From: Chaenocephalus aceratus
Taxonomy: Eukaryota > Chordata > Actinopteri > Perciformes > Channichthyidae
NCBI GenBank assembly: GCA_023974075.1
Contig: JAMFTG010000250.1
Coordinates: forward strand, 17,501-81,500
DNA length: 64,000 nt
Direction of reading: 5' to 3'
Shown: positions 39,901-53,421 of the stretch, piece by piece
How positions within the stretch are numbered: the first letter of the stretch is position 1
Layout of the letters: the number at the start of each line of letters is the position of its first letter
The notes under the pieces: model-generated
The model's database searches: none
What the model saw: the letters and a program-made list of their open reading frames with translations, nothing else
Told to the model about the DNA's origin: nothing
Made by a program: the position numbers and the translations under genes

Positions 39901-42900
39901 TCAGATCTTGTACTTGAGTAAAAGTAGAAGTACTCAGATCTTGTACTTGAGTAAAAGTAGAAGTACTCAGATCTTGTTCTTGAGTAAAGTAGAAGGACTC
40001 AGATATTGTTCTTGAGTAAAGTAGAAGTACTCAGATCTTGTACTTGAGTAAAAGTAGAAGTACTCAGATCTTGTTCTTGAGTAAAAGTAGAAGGACTCAG
40101 ATTGTTCTTGAGTAAAAGTAGAAGTACTCAGATCTTGTACTTGAGTAAAAGTAGAAGTACTCAGATCTTGTGCTGAGTAAAGTAAAAGTAGAAGTACTCA
40201 GATATTGTACTTGAGTAAAAGTAGAAGTACTCAGATCTTGTACTTGAGTAAAAGTAGAAGTACTCAGATCTTGTTCTTGAGTAAACAGTAGAAGTACTCA
40301 GATCTTGTACTTGAGTAAAAGTAGAAGTACTCAGATCTTGTACTTGAGTAAAGTAGTAGAAGTACTCAGATCTTGTACTTGAGTAAAAGTAAAGTACTCA
40401 GATCTTGTTCTTGAGTAAAAGTAGAAGTACTCAGATCTTGTCTTGAGTAAAAGTAGAAGTACTCAGATCTGTTCTTGAGTAAAAGTAGAGAAGTACTCAG
40501 ATCTTGTACTTGAGTAAAAGTAGAAGGACTCAGATCTTGTACTTGAGTAAAAGTAGAAGTACTCAGATCTTGTACTTGAGTAAAAGTAGAAGTACTCAGA
40601 TCTTGTTCTTGAGTAAAAGTAGAAGTACTCAGATCTTGTGCTTGAGTAAAGTAAAGTAGAAGTACTCAGATTTGTACTTGAGTAAAAGTAGAAGTACTCA
40701 GATCTTGTACTTGAGTAAAAGTAGAAGTACTCAGATCTTGTTCTTGAGTAAAAGTAGAAGTACTCAGATCTTGTACTTGAGTAAAAGTAGAAGGACTCAG
40801 ATATTGTTCTTGAGTAAAAGTAGAAGTACTCAGATCTTGTACTTGAGTAAAAGTAGAAGTACTCAGATCTTGTTCTTGAGTAAAAGTAGAAGTACTCAGA
40901 TCTTGTACTTGAGTAAAAGTAGAAGTACTCAGTCTTGTACTTGAGTAGAAGTACTCAGATCTTGTACTTGAGTAAAAGTAGTACTCAGATCTTGTACTTG
41001 AGTAAAAGTATAAGTACTCAGATCTTGTACTTGAGTAAAAGTACAAGTACTCAGATCTTGTTCTTGAGTAAAAGTAGAAGTACTCAGATCTTGTTCTTGA
41101 GTAAAAGTAGAAGTACTCAGATCTTGTACTTGAGTAAAAGTAGAAGTACTCAGATCTTGTTCTTGAGTAAAAGTAGAAGTACTCAGATCTTGTTCTTGAG
41201 TAAAAGTAGAAGTACTCAGATCTTGTACTTGAGTAAAAGTACGAGTACTCAGATCTTGTTCTTGCGTAAAAGTAGAAGTACTCAAATCTGTTCTTGAGTA
41301 AAGTAGAAGTACTCAGATCTTGTACTTGAGTAAAAGTACAAGTACTCAGATCTTGTACTTGAGTAAAAGTATAAGTACTCAGATCTTGTTCTTGAGTAAA
41401 AGTAGAAGTACTCAGATCTTGTTCTTGAGTAAAAGTAGAAGTACTCAGATCTTGTTCTTGAGTAAAAGTAAAAGTACTCAGATCTTGTTCTTGAGTAAAA
41501 GTAGAAGTACTCAGATCTGTTCTTGAGTAAAAGTAGAAGTACTCAGATCTTGTTCTTGAGTAAAAGTAGAAGGACTCAGATCTTGTTCTTGAGTAAAAGT
41601 AGAAGTACTCAGATCTTGTAATTGAGTAAAAGTAGAAGTACTCAGGATCTTGTGCTTGAGTAAAAGTAGAAGTACTCAGATATTGTACTTGAGTAAAAGT
41701 AGAAGTACTCAGATCTTGTACTTGAGTAAAAGTAGAAGTACTCAGATCTTGTTCTTGAGTAAAAGTAGAAGTACTCAGATCTTGTGCTTGAGTAAAAGTA
41801 GAAGTACTCAGATATTGTACTTGAGTAAAAGTAGAAGTACTCAGATCTTGTACTTGAGTAAAAGTAGAAGTACTCAGATCTTGTTCTTGAGTAAAAGTAG
41901 AAGTACTCAGATCTTGTACTTGAGTAAAAGTAGAAGGACTCAGATATTGTTCTTGAGTAAAAGTAGAAGTACTCAGATCTTGTACTTGAGTAAAGTACAA
42001 GTACTCAGATCTTGTTCTTGAGTAAAAGTAGAAGTACTCAGATCTTGTTCTTGAGTAAAAGTAAGAAGTACTCAGATCTTGTACTTGAGTAAAAGTAGAA
42101 GTACTCAGATCTTGTTCTTGAGTAAAAGTAGAAGTACTCAGATCTTGTTCTTGAGTAAAAGTAGAAGTTACTCAGATCTTGTTCTTGAGTAAAAGTAAAA
42201 GTACTCAGATCTTGTCTTGAGTAAAAGTAGAAGTACTCAGATCTTGTACTTGAGTAAAAGTAGAAGTACTCAGATCTTGTTCTTGAGTAAAGTAGAAGTA
42301 CTCAGATCTTGTTCTTGAGTAAAAGTAGAAGGACTCAGATCTTGTTCTTGAGTAAAAGTAGAAGTACTCAGATCTTGTACTTGAGTAAAAGTAGAAGTAC
42401 TCAGATCTTGTGCTTGAGTAAAAGTAGAAGTACTCAGATATGTACTTGAGTAAAAGTAGAAGTACTCAGATCTTGTACTTGAGTAAAAGTAGAAGTACTC
42501 AGATCTTGTTCTTGAGTAAAAGTAGAAGTACTCAGATCTTGTACTTGAGTAAAAGTAGAAGGACTCAGATATTGTTCTTGAGTAAAAGTAGAAGTACTCA
42601 GATCTTGTACTTGAGTAAAAGTAGAAGTACTCAGATCTTGTTCTTGAGTAAAAGTAGAAGTATTCAGATCTTGTACTTGAGTAAAAGTAGAAGTACTCAG
42701 GTCTTGTACTTGAGTAGAAGTACTCAGATCTTGTACTTGAGTAAAAGTATAAGTACTCAGATCTTGTACTTGAGTAAAAGTATAAGTACTCAGATCTTGT
42801 ACTTGAGTAAAAGTACAAGTACTCAGATCTTGTTCTTGAGTAAAAGTAGAAGTACTCAGATCTTGTTCTTGAGTAAAAGTAGAAGGACTCAGATCTTGTT

Positions 42901-43262
42901 CTTGAGTAAAAGTAGAAGTACTCAGATCTTGTACTTGAGTAAAAGTAGAAGTACTCAGATCTTGTGCATGAGTAAAAGTAGAAGTACTCAGATCTTGTAC
43001 TTGAGTAAAAGTAGAAGTACTCAGATCTTGTTCTTGAGTAAAAGTAGAAGTACTCAGATCTTGTACTTGAGTAAAAGTAGAAGGACTCAGATATTGTTCT
43101 TGAGTAAAGTAGAAGTACTCAGATCTTGTACTTGAGTAAAAGTAGAAGTACTCAGATCTTGTTCTTGAGTAAAAGTAGAAGTACTCAGATCTTGTACTTG
43201 AGTAAAAGTAGAAGTACTCAGGTCTTGTTCTTGAGTAAAAGTAGAAGTACTCAGGTATTGTA
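36955..43262. repeat. 33-bp satellite array, right block
   Basis: About 190 units of the same 33-bp repeat as 17105-18011, same orientation. Unit variants (CAGATATTG, GAAGGACTC, AAGTATAAG, AAGTACAAG) recur in fixed orders, showing multi-unit amplification. For example, a run with AGGACTC, GTGCTTGAG and CAGATATTG recurs near 37120-37230, 37480-37600, 38815-38940, 41570-41690 and 42320-42430. All long frames across it are repeat artefacts. Confidence 0.96.
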
Positions 43263-43372
43263 CTTTTGAAGGTGCAGCTCGTCTGAAGTACTTTGTAGAC
43301 TGCAGGGTAGCTGGTGGATTTACTCCAGGTGGAACTAAAGTAACTAAAGGTATTACATATATTTAAATGTAT
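43263..43372. repeat. Single 48-bp unit plus 3' flank of the dispersed repeat
   Basis: GAAGGTGCAGCTCGTCTGAA...GTAGCTGGTGGATTTACTCC matches the last unit and 3' flank of the 48-bp arrays at 769-2046 and 57618-58270. It directly follows the 33-bp array, so both satellites belong to one element. Confidence 0.85.
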
Positions 43373-43770
43373 AGTTATATCATCCTCATAGCAGATGTTA
43401 CAACAACAACTCTTTAAACTGAGCTGGAAACAGATTTATTTTTAAAGCGGTCGTGTCGCGTTGGAAATGAAATGTTTTAACGAGTCCTCCTCCTTCTTCC
43501 CGTCAACACTCAGAAACACTGTTGTTTCACAATAACCCGACACACACACAGGATGTCAGGTCAGAGGTCGCTGATATGAGGAGAAGACAAGTAGTTAATC
43601 TTCTCAGCAGGAGAGAAAGTAAAATGCACTTTCCAGACAAGACAAAGGAGCGAGTAAACATCCAGAACCCATTAGTGAGATAGCAGAAATATTTATAAAT
43701 AAAGTCAGAGGTCAAGATCCCAAAGTCGCACACTGTCGGGATCCAACGAACACACGTTACTATACATTCC
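43373..43770. other. Unique non-coding DNA
   Basis: No gene or known repeat recognised. Confidence 0.4.
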
Positions 43771-44137
43771 CTTTTAAAGTAGAGTCACTACATACTGATA
43801 TACACCTGAACATCAGCAGGAGAGGACTCTTTAAAGTAGAGACACTACATACTGATATACACCTGAACATCAGCAGGAGAGGACTCTTTAAAGTAGAGAC
43901 ACTACATACTGATATACACCTGAACATCAGCAGGAGAGGACTCTTTAAAGTAGAGACACTACATACTGATATACACCTGAACATCAGCAGGAGAGGACTC
44001 TTTAAAGTAGAGACACTACATACTGATATACACCTGAACATCAGCAGGAGAGGACTCTTTAAAGTAGAGACACTACATACTGATATACACCTGAACATCA
44101 GCAGGAGAGGACTCTTTAAAGTAGAGACACTACATAC
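43771..44137. repeat. 57-bp tandem array, inverted orientation
   Basis: About 6.5 near-identical units of the reverse complement of the 14516-15298 repeat (CACTACATACTGATATACAC, CATCAGCAGGAGAGGACTC). It is much more homogeneous than the first array. Confidence 0.95.
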
Positions 44138-44380
44138 ACCTAAATGTAATATTACAGATCAACAACACAGATACGATTCTCATTTATTCCTTTTATATAC
44201 ATTTTATAACATTTTATTTATATAATTAAATCGATTAGTTGTTGTTGTATCTGAGTGCTCCGGGGTATTCTCTGACGGTTCGCCACTGGTCAATGAACAT
44301 TTGAGGTCACAGGGTCCTCCAACAGAGCAACACAATAACACAGATAAAAAAGTACAACCAGCTCGAATGCGCTCGAATTT

Positions 44381-45070
44381 GAAAATACACAACCGAAAAA
44401 AATCTGCCCCTTCCTTCAGACTTCCTCTCAGAGCCCCTCCTCCAACACACGAACGCGCACATGACCAATGAGGGCACGAGATAAGTTTGTGCACAGATGG
44501 AAGGCTGACAGGCAGGTAGGCCATCCAGTTACTTTAGCCGGGCCGGCTCAGATGATTGGTCGTGCTTTTTACAGCGCCACGGCTTCCACAGATTAAGTTT
44601 TTATATGTATTTATTGTCAAAGCATTTAATATATTCATTGCTATCGGATGTTAAGAGCATTCCATGGAATATAACAAAAAGTGTTTCCGAAGTGAATTAC
44701 CTACCATACCTTTAAATATCAGCTAAAAGAGCAGTGAAATTAAAGACCTCTGCATTTTCTGTAAAGATATTAACAGTACTTAAAGGTGGGTTAGGTAAGT
44801 TTGAGAAACCGGCTCGAGATCGCTAGAATTTGAAAATATACAACCGGAGAAAATCTGCCACTTCCTCACAGAGCCCCTCCCCCAACACACAGGAACGCGC
44901 ACATGACCAATGAGGGCACGAGATAAGTGTGTGCCCCGATGGAAGGCTGACAGGCAGGAAGGCCATCCAATCGGTTGGTTGTACTTTTTACAGTATCACG
45001 GCTTCTACAGATGATATTTTTTTATGGATTTTTTGTCAAAGCACTTCAGATATTCATTGCTGTCGGGATG
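44381..45070. repeat. Direct duplication of a ~255-bp dispersed repeat
   Basis: 44381-44640 and 44812-45070 share AATTTGAAAATA(C/T)ACAACCG, CATGACCAATGAGGGCACGA, GGAAGGCTGACAGGCAGG and TTTTTGTCAAAGCA-like stretches, with about 15 percent visible differences. It is an old tandem copy of a non-coding repeat. Confidence 0.8.
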
Positions 45071-45951
<881 letters not shown>

Positions 45952-45999
45952 AGGGCTCGCGATCCAGGACTCAGGACCGCAGGATCATCCATGTAAAGG

Positions 46000-48266
46000 A
46001 TGTGTGTACTTCTATTCGAGTAAAGGATGTGTGTACTTCTACTCGAGTACAGGGTGTGTGTGCTTCTACTCGAGTACAGGATGTGTGTACTTCTACTCGA
46101 GTACAGGGTGTGTGTACTTCTACTCGAGTACAGGGTGTGTGTGCTTCTACTCGAGTACAGGATGTGTGTACTTCTACTCGAGTACAGGGTGTGTGTACTT
46201 CTACTCGAGTACAGGGTGTGTGTGCTTCTACTCGAGTACAGGATGTGTGTACTTCTACTCGAGTACAGGGTGTGTGTACTTCTACTCGAGTACAGGGTGT
46301 GTGTACTTCTACTCGAGTACAGGATGTGTGTACTTCTACTCGAGTACAGGGTGTGTTGTACTTCTACTCGAGTACAGGATGTGTGTACTTCTACTCGAGT
46401 ACAGGATGTGTGTACTTCTATTCGAGTAAAGGGTGTGTGTACTTCTACTCGAGTACAGGATGTGTGTACTTCTACTCGAGTACAGGATGTGTGTACTTCT
46501 ACTCGAGTAAAGGATGTGTTTACTTCTACTCGAGTAAAGGATGTGTGTACTTCTACTCGAGTACAGGATGTGTGTACTTCTACTCGAGTAAAGGATGTGT
46601 GTACTTCTACTCGAGTACAGGATGTGTGTACTTCTACTCGAGTACAGGATGTGTGTACTTCTACTCGAGTACAGGATGTGTGTGCTTCTACTCGAGTACA
46701 GGACGTGTGTACTTCTACTCGAGTAAGGATGTGTGTACTTCTACTCGAGTACAGGATGTGTGTGCTTCTACTCGAGTAAAGGATGTGTGTACTTCGTTCT
46801 ACTCGAGTAAAGGATGTGTGTACTTCTACTCGAGTTCAGGTTGTGTGTGCTTCTACTCGAGTACAGGATGTGTGTGCTTCTACTCGAGTACAGGATGTGT
46901 GTACTTCTACTCGAGTACAGGATGTGTGTACTTCTACTCGAGTACAGGATGTGTGTGCTTCTACTCGAGTACAGGATGTGTGTACTTCTACTCGAGTACA
47001 GGATGTGTGTGCTTCGACTCGAGTACAGGATGTGTGTGCTTCTACTCGAGTACAGGATGTGTGTACTTCTACTCGAGTACAGGATGTGTGTACTTCTACT
47101 CGAGTACAGGATGTGTGTGCTTCTACTTTTGTACAGGATGTGTGTGCTTCTACTCGAGTACAGGATGTGTGTACTTCTACTCGAGTACAGGATGTGTGTA
47201 CTTCTACTCGAGTACAGGATGTGTGTGCTTCTACTCGAGTACAGGACGTGTGTACTTCTACTCGAGTAAGGATGTGTGTACTTCTACTCGAGTACAGGAT
47301 GTGTGTACTTCTACTCGAGTACAGGATGTGTGTGCTTCTACTCGAGTACAGGACGTGTGTACTTCTACTCGAGTAAGGATGTGTGTACTTCTACTCGAGT
47401 ACAGGATGTGTGTGCTTCTACTCGAGTAAAGGATGTGTGTGCTTCTACTCGAGTAAAGGATGTGTGTACTTCTACTCGAGTACAGGATGTGTGTACTTCT
47501 ACTCGAGTACAGGATGTGTGTACTTCTACTTGAGTAAAGGATGTGTGTACTTCTACTCGAGTAAAGGATGTGTGTACTTCGTTCTACTCGAGTAAAGGAT
47601 GTGTGTACTTCTACTCGAGTACAGGTTGTGTGTGCTTCTACTCGAGTACAGGATGTGTGTGCTTCTACTCGAGTACAGGATGTGTGTACTTCTACTCGAG
47701 TACAGGATGTGTGTGCTTCTACTCGAGTACAGGATGTGTGTGCTTCTACTCGAGTACAGGATGTGTGTACTTCTACTCGAGTACAGGATGTGTGTACTTC
47801 TACTCGAGTACAGGATGTGTGTGCTTCTACTTTTGTACAGGATGTGTGTGCTTCTACTCGAGTACAGGATGTGTGTGCTGCTACTCGAGTACAGGATGTG
47901 TGTGCTTCTACTCGAGTACAGGATGTGTGTACTTCTACTCGAGTAAAGGATGTGTGTACTTCTACTCGAGTACAGGATGTGTGTGCTGCTACTCGAGTAC
48001 AGGATGTGTGTACTTCTACTCGAGTACAGGACGTGTGTACTTCTACTCGAGTACAGGACGTGTGTACTTCTACTCGAGTACAGGACGTGTGTACTTCTAC
48101 TCGAGTACAGGATGTGTGTGCTTCTACTCGAGTACAGGATGTGTGTACTTCTACTCGAGTACAGGATGTGTGTACTTCTACTCGAGTACAGGATGTGTGT
48201 AGTACTTCTACTCGAGTACAGGATGTGTGTGCTTCTACTCGAGTATGTGTGTACTTCTACTCGAGT
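46000..48266. repeat. 27-bp satellite array
   Basis: About 84 units of 27 bp: ACTTCTACTCGAGTACAGG then ATGTGTGT. Each has an XhoI site (CTCGAG). The core ACTTCTACT with GAGTAC is the reverse complement of the AGTAGAAGT core of the 33-bp array. Units are open in several frames (27 is a multiple of three), giving Cys/Tyr/Ser-rich artefact ORFs. Variants with GCTTCTACTTTTGTACAGG occur twice (about 47110 and 47820), showing block duplication. Confidence 0.95.
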
Positions 48267-49007
48267 ACAGGAAGTGCTGCTGCCCCTGTGGCCGCAGCGC
48301 GACCCTCCTCCTCCTGTGTGTCTCTATTGTCTCCGTTTGATCCGAAGCGACGCCTCCATCGCCGGGCGGTCAGCAGCTCTAATGCGTCTAAATGTGGCTT
48401 TTTAAATATTTCAAGTTTAACGACGGCTATAATATAGTTTTATTTTATATTTTGCAGTGAATAAATGTGAATATAGGATCAAACTGTGTCAATGTTATGT
48501 CTTTTAAACACAGAAATGCATTTATACTTCCTGTTGGAGTTAAAACATCTTTATTTGATATTTCTTTGTTTTTTGCATTAATTTTAGGTTTACATTTTTA
48601 ATGTTTTTGTGTTAAAAAAGCTCAGATGATTCGACTAATGTTGACTTCCTCGTAGTCTATAACATATATCTCAACACTACAATTACCACGATTGATTACA
48701 ATTGTGTTTAAACGCTGTTCTCCGGAAATTGGGTTTTAAAACTTATTTTTCAGAATAATTTAAAGAAAAATTAAAAAAATTTAAAAAGAAAAATCTTAAT
48801 TTGCCGTAGAAAAACTATAAAATATTTGTTTGATTCTTTACAACATTTAGTTTGAACATAAAGAAGTTACAGTACAACATATATATATATTGTACTATAT
48901 TATATAAATATGTAATAATGTGTATATAACAATAAGGGAGTATTAGAACTGTAATAATGACACATTAAGAGTTGTACAGTTATAATCCTACGTCTTTCAT
49001 TGCAGTG
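48267..49007. other. Unique AT-rich non-coding DNA
   Basis: No gene recognised. 48280-48390 is GC-richer and open but has no supporting similarity. Several AATAAA-like and ATATAT stretches are present. Confidence 0.4.
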
Positions 49008-49076
<69 letters not shown>

Positions 49077-49195
49077 GGGTGTGTGTGAGTATGTGGGGGG
49101 GGGTGAGTATGTGTGTGTGTGTGTGTGTGCGTGTGTGTGCGTGTGGGGGTGTCAGTGTGTGTGTGTGGGTGTGTGTGCGTGTGTGCGTGTGGGGG

Positions 49196-49236
<41 letters not shown>

Positions 49237-49316
49237 CGTGGGGGTGTGTGTGTGTGTGTGCGTGTGGGGGTGTGTGTGTGTGAGTGTGTGCGTGCGTGTG
49301 GGGTTGTGTGTGAGTG

Positions 49317-49358
<42 letters not shown>

Positions 49359-49449
49359 TGTGTGCGTGTGGGGTTGTGTGTGAGTGTGTGTGCGTGTGTG
49401 TGTGTGTGTGTGCGCGTGTGTGCGTGTGTGCGTGTGTGTGTGTGTGTGA
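49008..49449. repeat. (TG)n microsatellite with poly-G and CG interruptions
   Basis: TG tract of about 440 bp with a run of 19 G at about 49061-49079 and frequent TGCG and GGGG variants. Confidence 0.97.
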
Positions 49450-49962
49450 CACATTTGGTAAAGTGTGTATCAGTGGATTATGAATCACGGCTTGAGCTCG
49501 CGCGGTCCGATAACAGACTTTCACTTTCACTCCTCGACGTTATCGGATTCCCGGAAGTGGCTTCGTGGCAGACGCTGATACGAGGAAGCCGTTTTTTCGC
49601 TGAGTCATGACTCGTGTGAACAGAATGTATGGCCTCAGGTGACAGAGAGGAATGTGGCACTACGGGATAGTTCATCTGAAATGTGTGTAAAGGTTAAAGG
49701 TCGCCTATTGTGCAAATAAATGTCTTTTATAGCTATGTGTGAAGACTCTGAAAGTTGTCTCTTTTATTCCACTTTGTATGTTTGCATTAATATTGATTAA
49801 TTAATTGCTTAATTGATTGATTGGTTCGTTAATTGATTAATTGGTTGCTTAATTGGTTAATTGATTGATACATTTATTTCGAACATGTAAAATAAATAAT
49901 TACAAAACAAAAATGTTTGCAGTGCATAGTAATGTAAGAGGAAACAAAACAACGTGACATTT

Positions 49963-49995
<33 letters not shown>

Positions 49996-50509
49996 GCAGC
50001 ATTAGCAACATCAATAGTCCCACATCTAGTGTTCGAAAAGGAGTGAGAAGAAGTATCACTTATTTAATCTCACCCCCTTGTCCCTAAATGATTTATTTAT
50101 AATCTATAAATAGTTATCATTATTATTGTTGTTATTAATTATTATTATAATTATTATTAATCTGCTTTACTTGTTGATTGACATATATACATACACACAT
50201 ATATATATATACACATACATATTATATATATATATATATAAATATATAATAACCTTATTTATACCAATACATGCTATACATATTGGACTAAACGTGTTAA
50301 ATATTGTTAAATTATTGTGTTCTTACTTTTAAACAGAAAAGTAAATAAGAATGAGAAAACGTTATTTATTCCGGTAATAAATAATATATATAAAATAAAA
50401 TCTATAAAGCAGTTAAAGCACGAAAATACATGAATTATTTTAGGAGACCTAAATATGTAAACATAAGGATGTCCAATAAGAACTGCATCCATTTCTAACC
50501 GTCTCCTGC
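49450..50509. other. Non-coding DNA with short simple repeats
   Basis: ATTGATTAATTG-type repeats at 49785-49870, (AAC)n at 49963-49996, AT-rich simple sequence at 50110-50260. A short inverted pair TCCGATAAC/GTTATCGGA is at 49505-49548. No gene recognised. Confidence 0.5.
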
Positions 50510-53165
50510 AGACGCGTGGATGCAGAGTGAAACCGATGCAGACGTGCGGACGCAGAGTGAAACCGATGCAGACGTGCGGACGCAGAGTGAAACCGATGCA
50601 GACGTGCGGACGCAGAGTGAAACCGATGCAGACGTGCGGACGCAGAGTGAAACCGATGCAGACGTGTGGACGCAGAGTGAACCCGATGCAGACGTGTGGA
50701 TGCAGACGTGTGGATGCAGAGTGAAACCGATGCAGACGTGTGGACGCAGAGTGAAAACCGATGCAGACGTGTGGACGCAGAGTGAACCCGATGCAGACGT
50801 GTGGATGCAGAGTGAAACCGATGCAGACGTGTGGACGCAGAGTGAAACCGATGCAGACGTGTGGACGCAGAGTGAACCCGATGCAGACGTGTGGATGCAG
50901 ACGTGTGGATGCAGACGTGTGGATGCAGAGTGAAACCGATGCAGACGTGTGGACGCAGAGTGAACCCGATGCAGACGTGTGGATGCAGAGTGAAACCGAT
51001 GCAGACGTGTGGATGCAGACGTGCGGACGCAGAGTGAAACCGATGCAGACGTGTGGATGCAGACGTGTGGATGCAGAGTGAAACCGATGCAGACGTGTGG
51101 ATGCAGAGTGAAACCGATGCAGACGTGTGGATGCAGAGTGAACCCGATGCAGACGTGTGGATGCAGAGTGAAACCAATGCAGACGTGTGGATGCAGACGT
51201 GCGGACGCAGAGTGAAACCGATGCAGACGTGTGGATGCAGACGTGTGGATGCAGAGTGAAACCGATGCAGACGCGTGGATGCAGACGTGTGGATGCAGAG
51301 TGAAACTGATGCAGACGTGTGGATGCAGAGTGAAACCGATGCAGACGTGTGGATGCAGAGTGAAACCGATGCAGACGTGTGGATGCAGACGTGTGGATGC
51401 AGAGTGAAACCGATGCAGACGTGTGGATGCAGAGTGAACCCGATGCAGACGTGTGGATGCAGACGTGTGGATGCAGAGTGAACCCGATGCAGACGCGTGG
51501 ATGCAGACGTGTGGATGCAGAGTGAACCCGATGCAGACGCGTGGATGCAGACGCGTGGATGCAGAGTGAACCCGATGCAGACGTGTGGACGCAGAGTGAA
51601 CCCGATGCAGACGTGTGGATGCAGACGTGTGGATGCAGAGTGAAACCGATGCAGACGTGTGGACGCAGAGTGAACCCGATGCAGACGTGTGGATGCAGAC
51701 GTGGTGGATGCAGAGTGAACCCGATGCAGACGTGTGGATGCAGAGTGAACCCGATGCAGACATGTGGATGCAGAGTGAACCCGACGCAGACGTGTGGATG
51801 CAGACGCGTGGATGCAGAGTGAACCCGATGCAGACGCGTGGATGCAGACGCGTGGATGCAGAGTGAACCCGATGCAGACGTGTGGATGCAGACGTGTGGA
51901 TGCAGAGTGAAACCGATGCAGACGTGTGGATGCAGAGTGAACCCGATGCAGACGTGTGGATGCAGAGTGAAACCGATGCAGACGTGTGGATGCAGAGTGA
52001 AACCGATGCAGACGTGTGGATGCAGAGTGAACCCGATGCAGACGTGTGGATGCAGACGTGCGGACGCAGAGTGAAACCGATGCAGACGTGTGGATGCAGA
52101 CGTGTGGATGCAGACGTGTGGATGCAGACGTGTGGATGCAGAGTGAAACCGATGCAGACGTGTGGATGCAGACGTGTGGATGCAGAGTGAAACCGATGCA
52201 GACGTGTGGATGCAGAGTGAAACCGATGCAGACGTGTGGATGCAGAGTGAACCGATGCAGACGTGTGGACGCAGAGTGAAACCGATGCAGACGTGTGGAC
52301 GCAGAGTGAAACCGATGCAGACGTGTGGACGCAGAGTGAAACCGATGCAGACGTGTGGACGCAGAGTGAAACCGATGCAGACGTGTGGACGCAGAGTGAA
52401 CCCGATGCAGACGTGTGGATGCAGACGTGTGGATGCAGAGTGAAACCGATGCAGACGTGTGGATGCAGAGTGAACCGATGCAGACGTGTGGACGCAGAGT
52501 GAAACCGATGCAGACACGTGGATGCAGAGTGAAACCGATGCAGACACGTGGATGCAGAGTGAACCCGATGCAGACGCGTGGATGCAGAGTGAAACCGATG
52601 CAGACACGTGGATGCAGAGTGAACCCGATGCAGACGTGTGGATGCAGAGTGAAACCGATGCAGACGTGTGGATGCAGAGTGAACCCGATGCAGACACGTG
52701 GATGCAGAGTGAACCCGATGCAGACGTGTGGATGCAGACGTGTGGATGCAGACGTGTGGATGCAGACGTGTGGATGCAGACGTGTGGATGCAGAGTGAAA
52801 CCGATGCAGACGTGTGGATGCAGACGTGTGGATGCAGACGTGTGGATGCAGACGCGTGGATGCAGACGCGTGGATGCAGAGTGAAACCGATGCAGACGTG
52901 TGGATGCAGAGTGAACCCGATGCAGACGTGCGGATGCAGAGTGAACCCGATGCAGACGTGTGGATGCAGACGTGTGGATGCAGACGTGCGGATGCAGACG
53001 CGTGGATGCAGACGCGTGGATGCAGAGTGAAACCGATGCAGACGTGTGGATGCAGAGTGAACCCGATGCAGACGCGTGGATGCAGACGCGTGGATGCAGA
53101 GTGAACCCGATGCAGACGTGTGGATGCAGACGCGTGGATGCAGACGTGTGGATGCAGAGTGAAAC
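50510..53165. repeat. Composite minisatellite of 14-bp and 16-bp subunits
   Basis: Built from A = GATGCAGACGTGTG and B = GATGCAGAGTGAAACC (or AACCC). Most units are AB (30 bp), with AAB (44 bp) and longer A-runs, for example at 52085-52140 and 52725-52790. Variants GACGCGTGG, GACGTGCGG and GACACGTGG mark sub-blocks. It lacks stops in several frames, producing a spurious 975-codon minus-strand frame and many plus-strand ones. It lies just upstream of a probable host terminal exon, so it is likely intronic. Confidence 0.95.
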
Positions 53166-53292
53166 CGATGCCCGGCCGCCTTTCTCAAGACGCAGGGAAT
53201 TCAAAGCACTGGAATATCCCCTCAGTGTTTGCACATAATGGCGTTCACCTGTATTCTGTGTTTGCTCTGTGTCTTCTCTCCTCTTCTCCAGA

Positions 53293-53374
53293 TGATCGGA
53301 AACGTCTGCAGAACCTGAAGAAAGCCTTTATGGGGAATCCAAGACATCAGCACACGAAACGAGCTGACTCGTAA
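53293..53374 (+). CDS. Probable 3' terminal exon of an unidentified host gene
   Basis: A polypyrimidine tract and acceptor (TTCTCTCCTCTTCTCCAG, ending 53292) precede a frame reading DDRKRLQNLKKAFMGNP, then RHQHTKRADS and a TAA at 53372-53374. The first codon is split across the splice site. An AATAAA at about 53416-53421 lies about 45 nt after the stop, giving a short 3' UTR. The peptide is charged with no domain I recognise. Upstream exons were not found in the window, so the gene presumably has a large repeat-filled intron. Confidence 0.5.
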
Positions 53375-53415
53375 AGCAGGGTTACGACCGCTTATCATCC
53401 CAGATTAACGTGAGG

Positions 53416-53421
53416 CAATAA
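53416..53421 (+). terminator. Poly(A) signal AATAAA
   Basis: GGCAATAAAGTCC, about 45 nt after the putative terminal exon stop codon. Confidence 0.5.

Noticed and set aside
40666..42000. Frames of up to 444 codons in the 33-bp array (both strands)
   Set aside because: The 33-bp unit is a multiple of three and lacks stops; the same peptides occur wherever the array is in phase.
36955..43262. CRISPR-like array
   Set aside because: Units are contiguous with no unique spacers, the genome is eukaryotic and there are no cas genes.
50307..53234. Minus-strand open frame of 975 codons and many plus-strand frames in 50510-53165
   Set aside because: They are stop-free readings of the 14/16-bp minisatellite in several frames on both strands; no start context, splice sites or non-repetitive domain.
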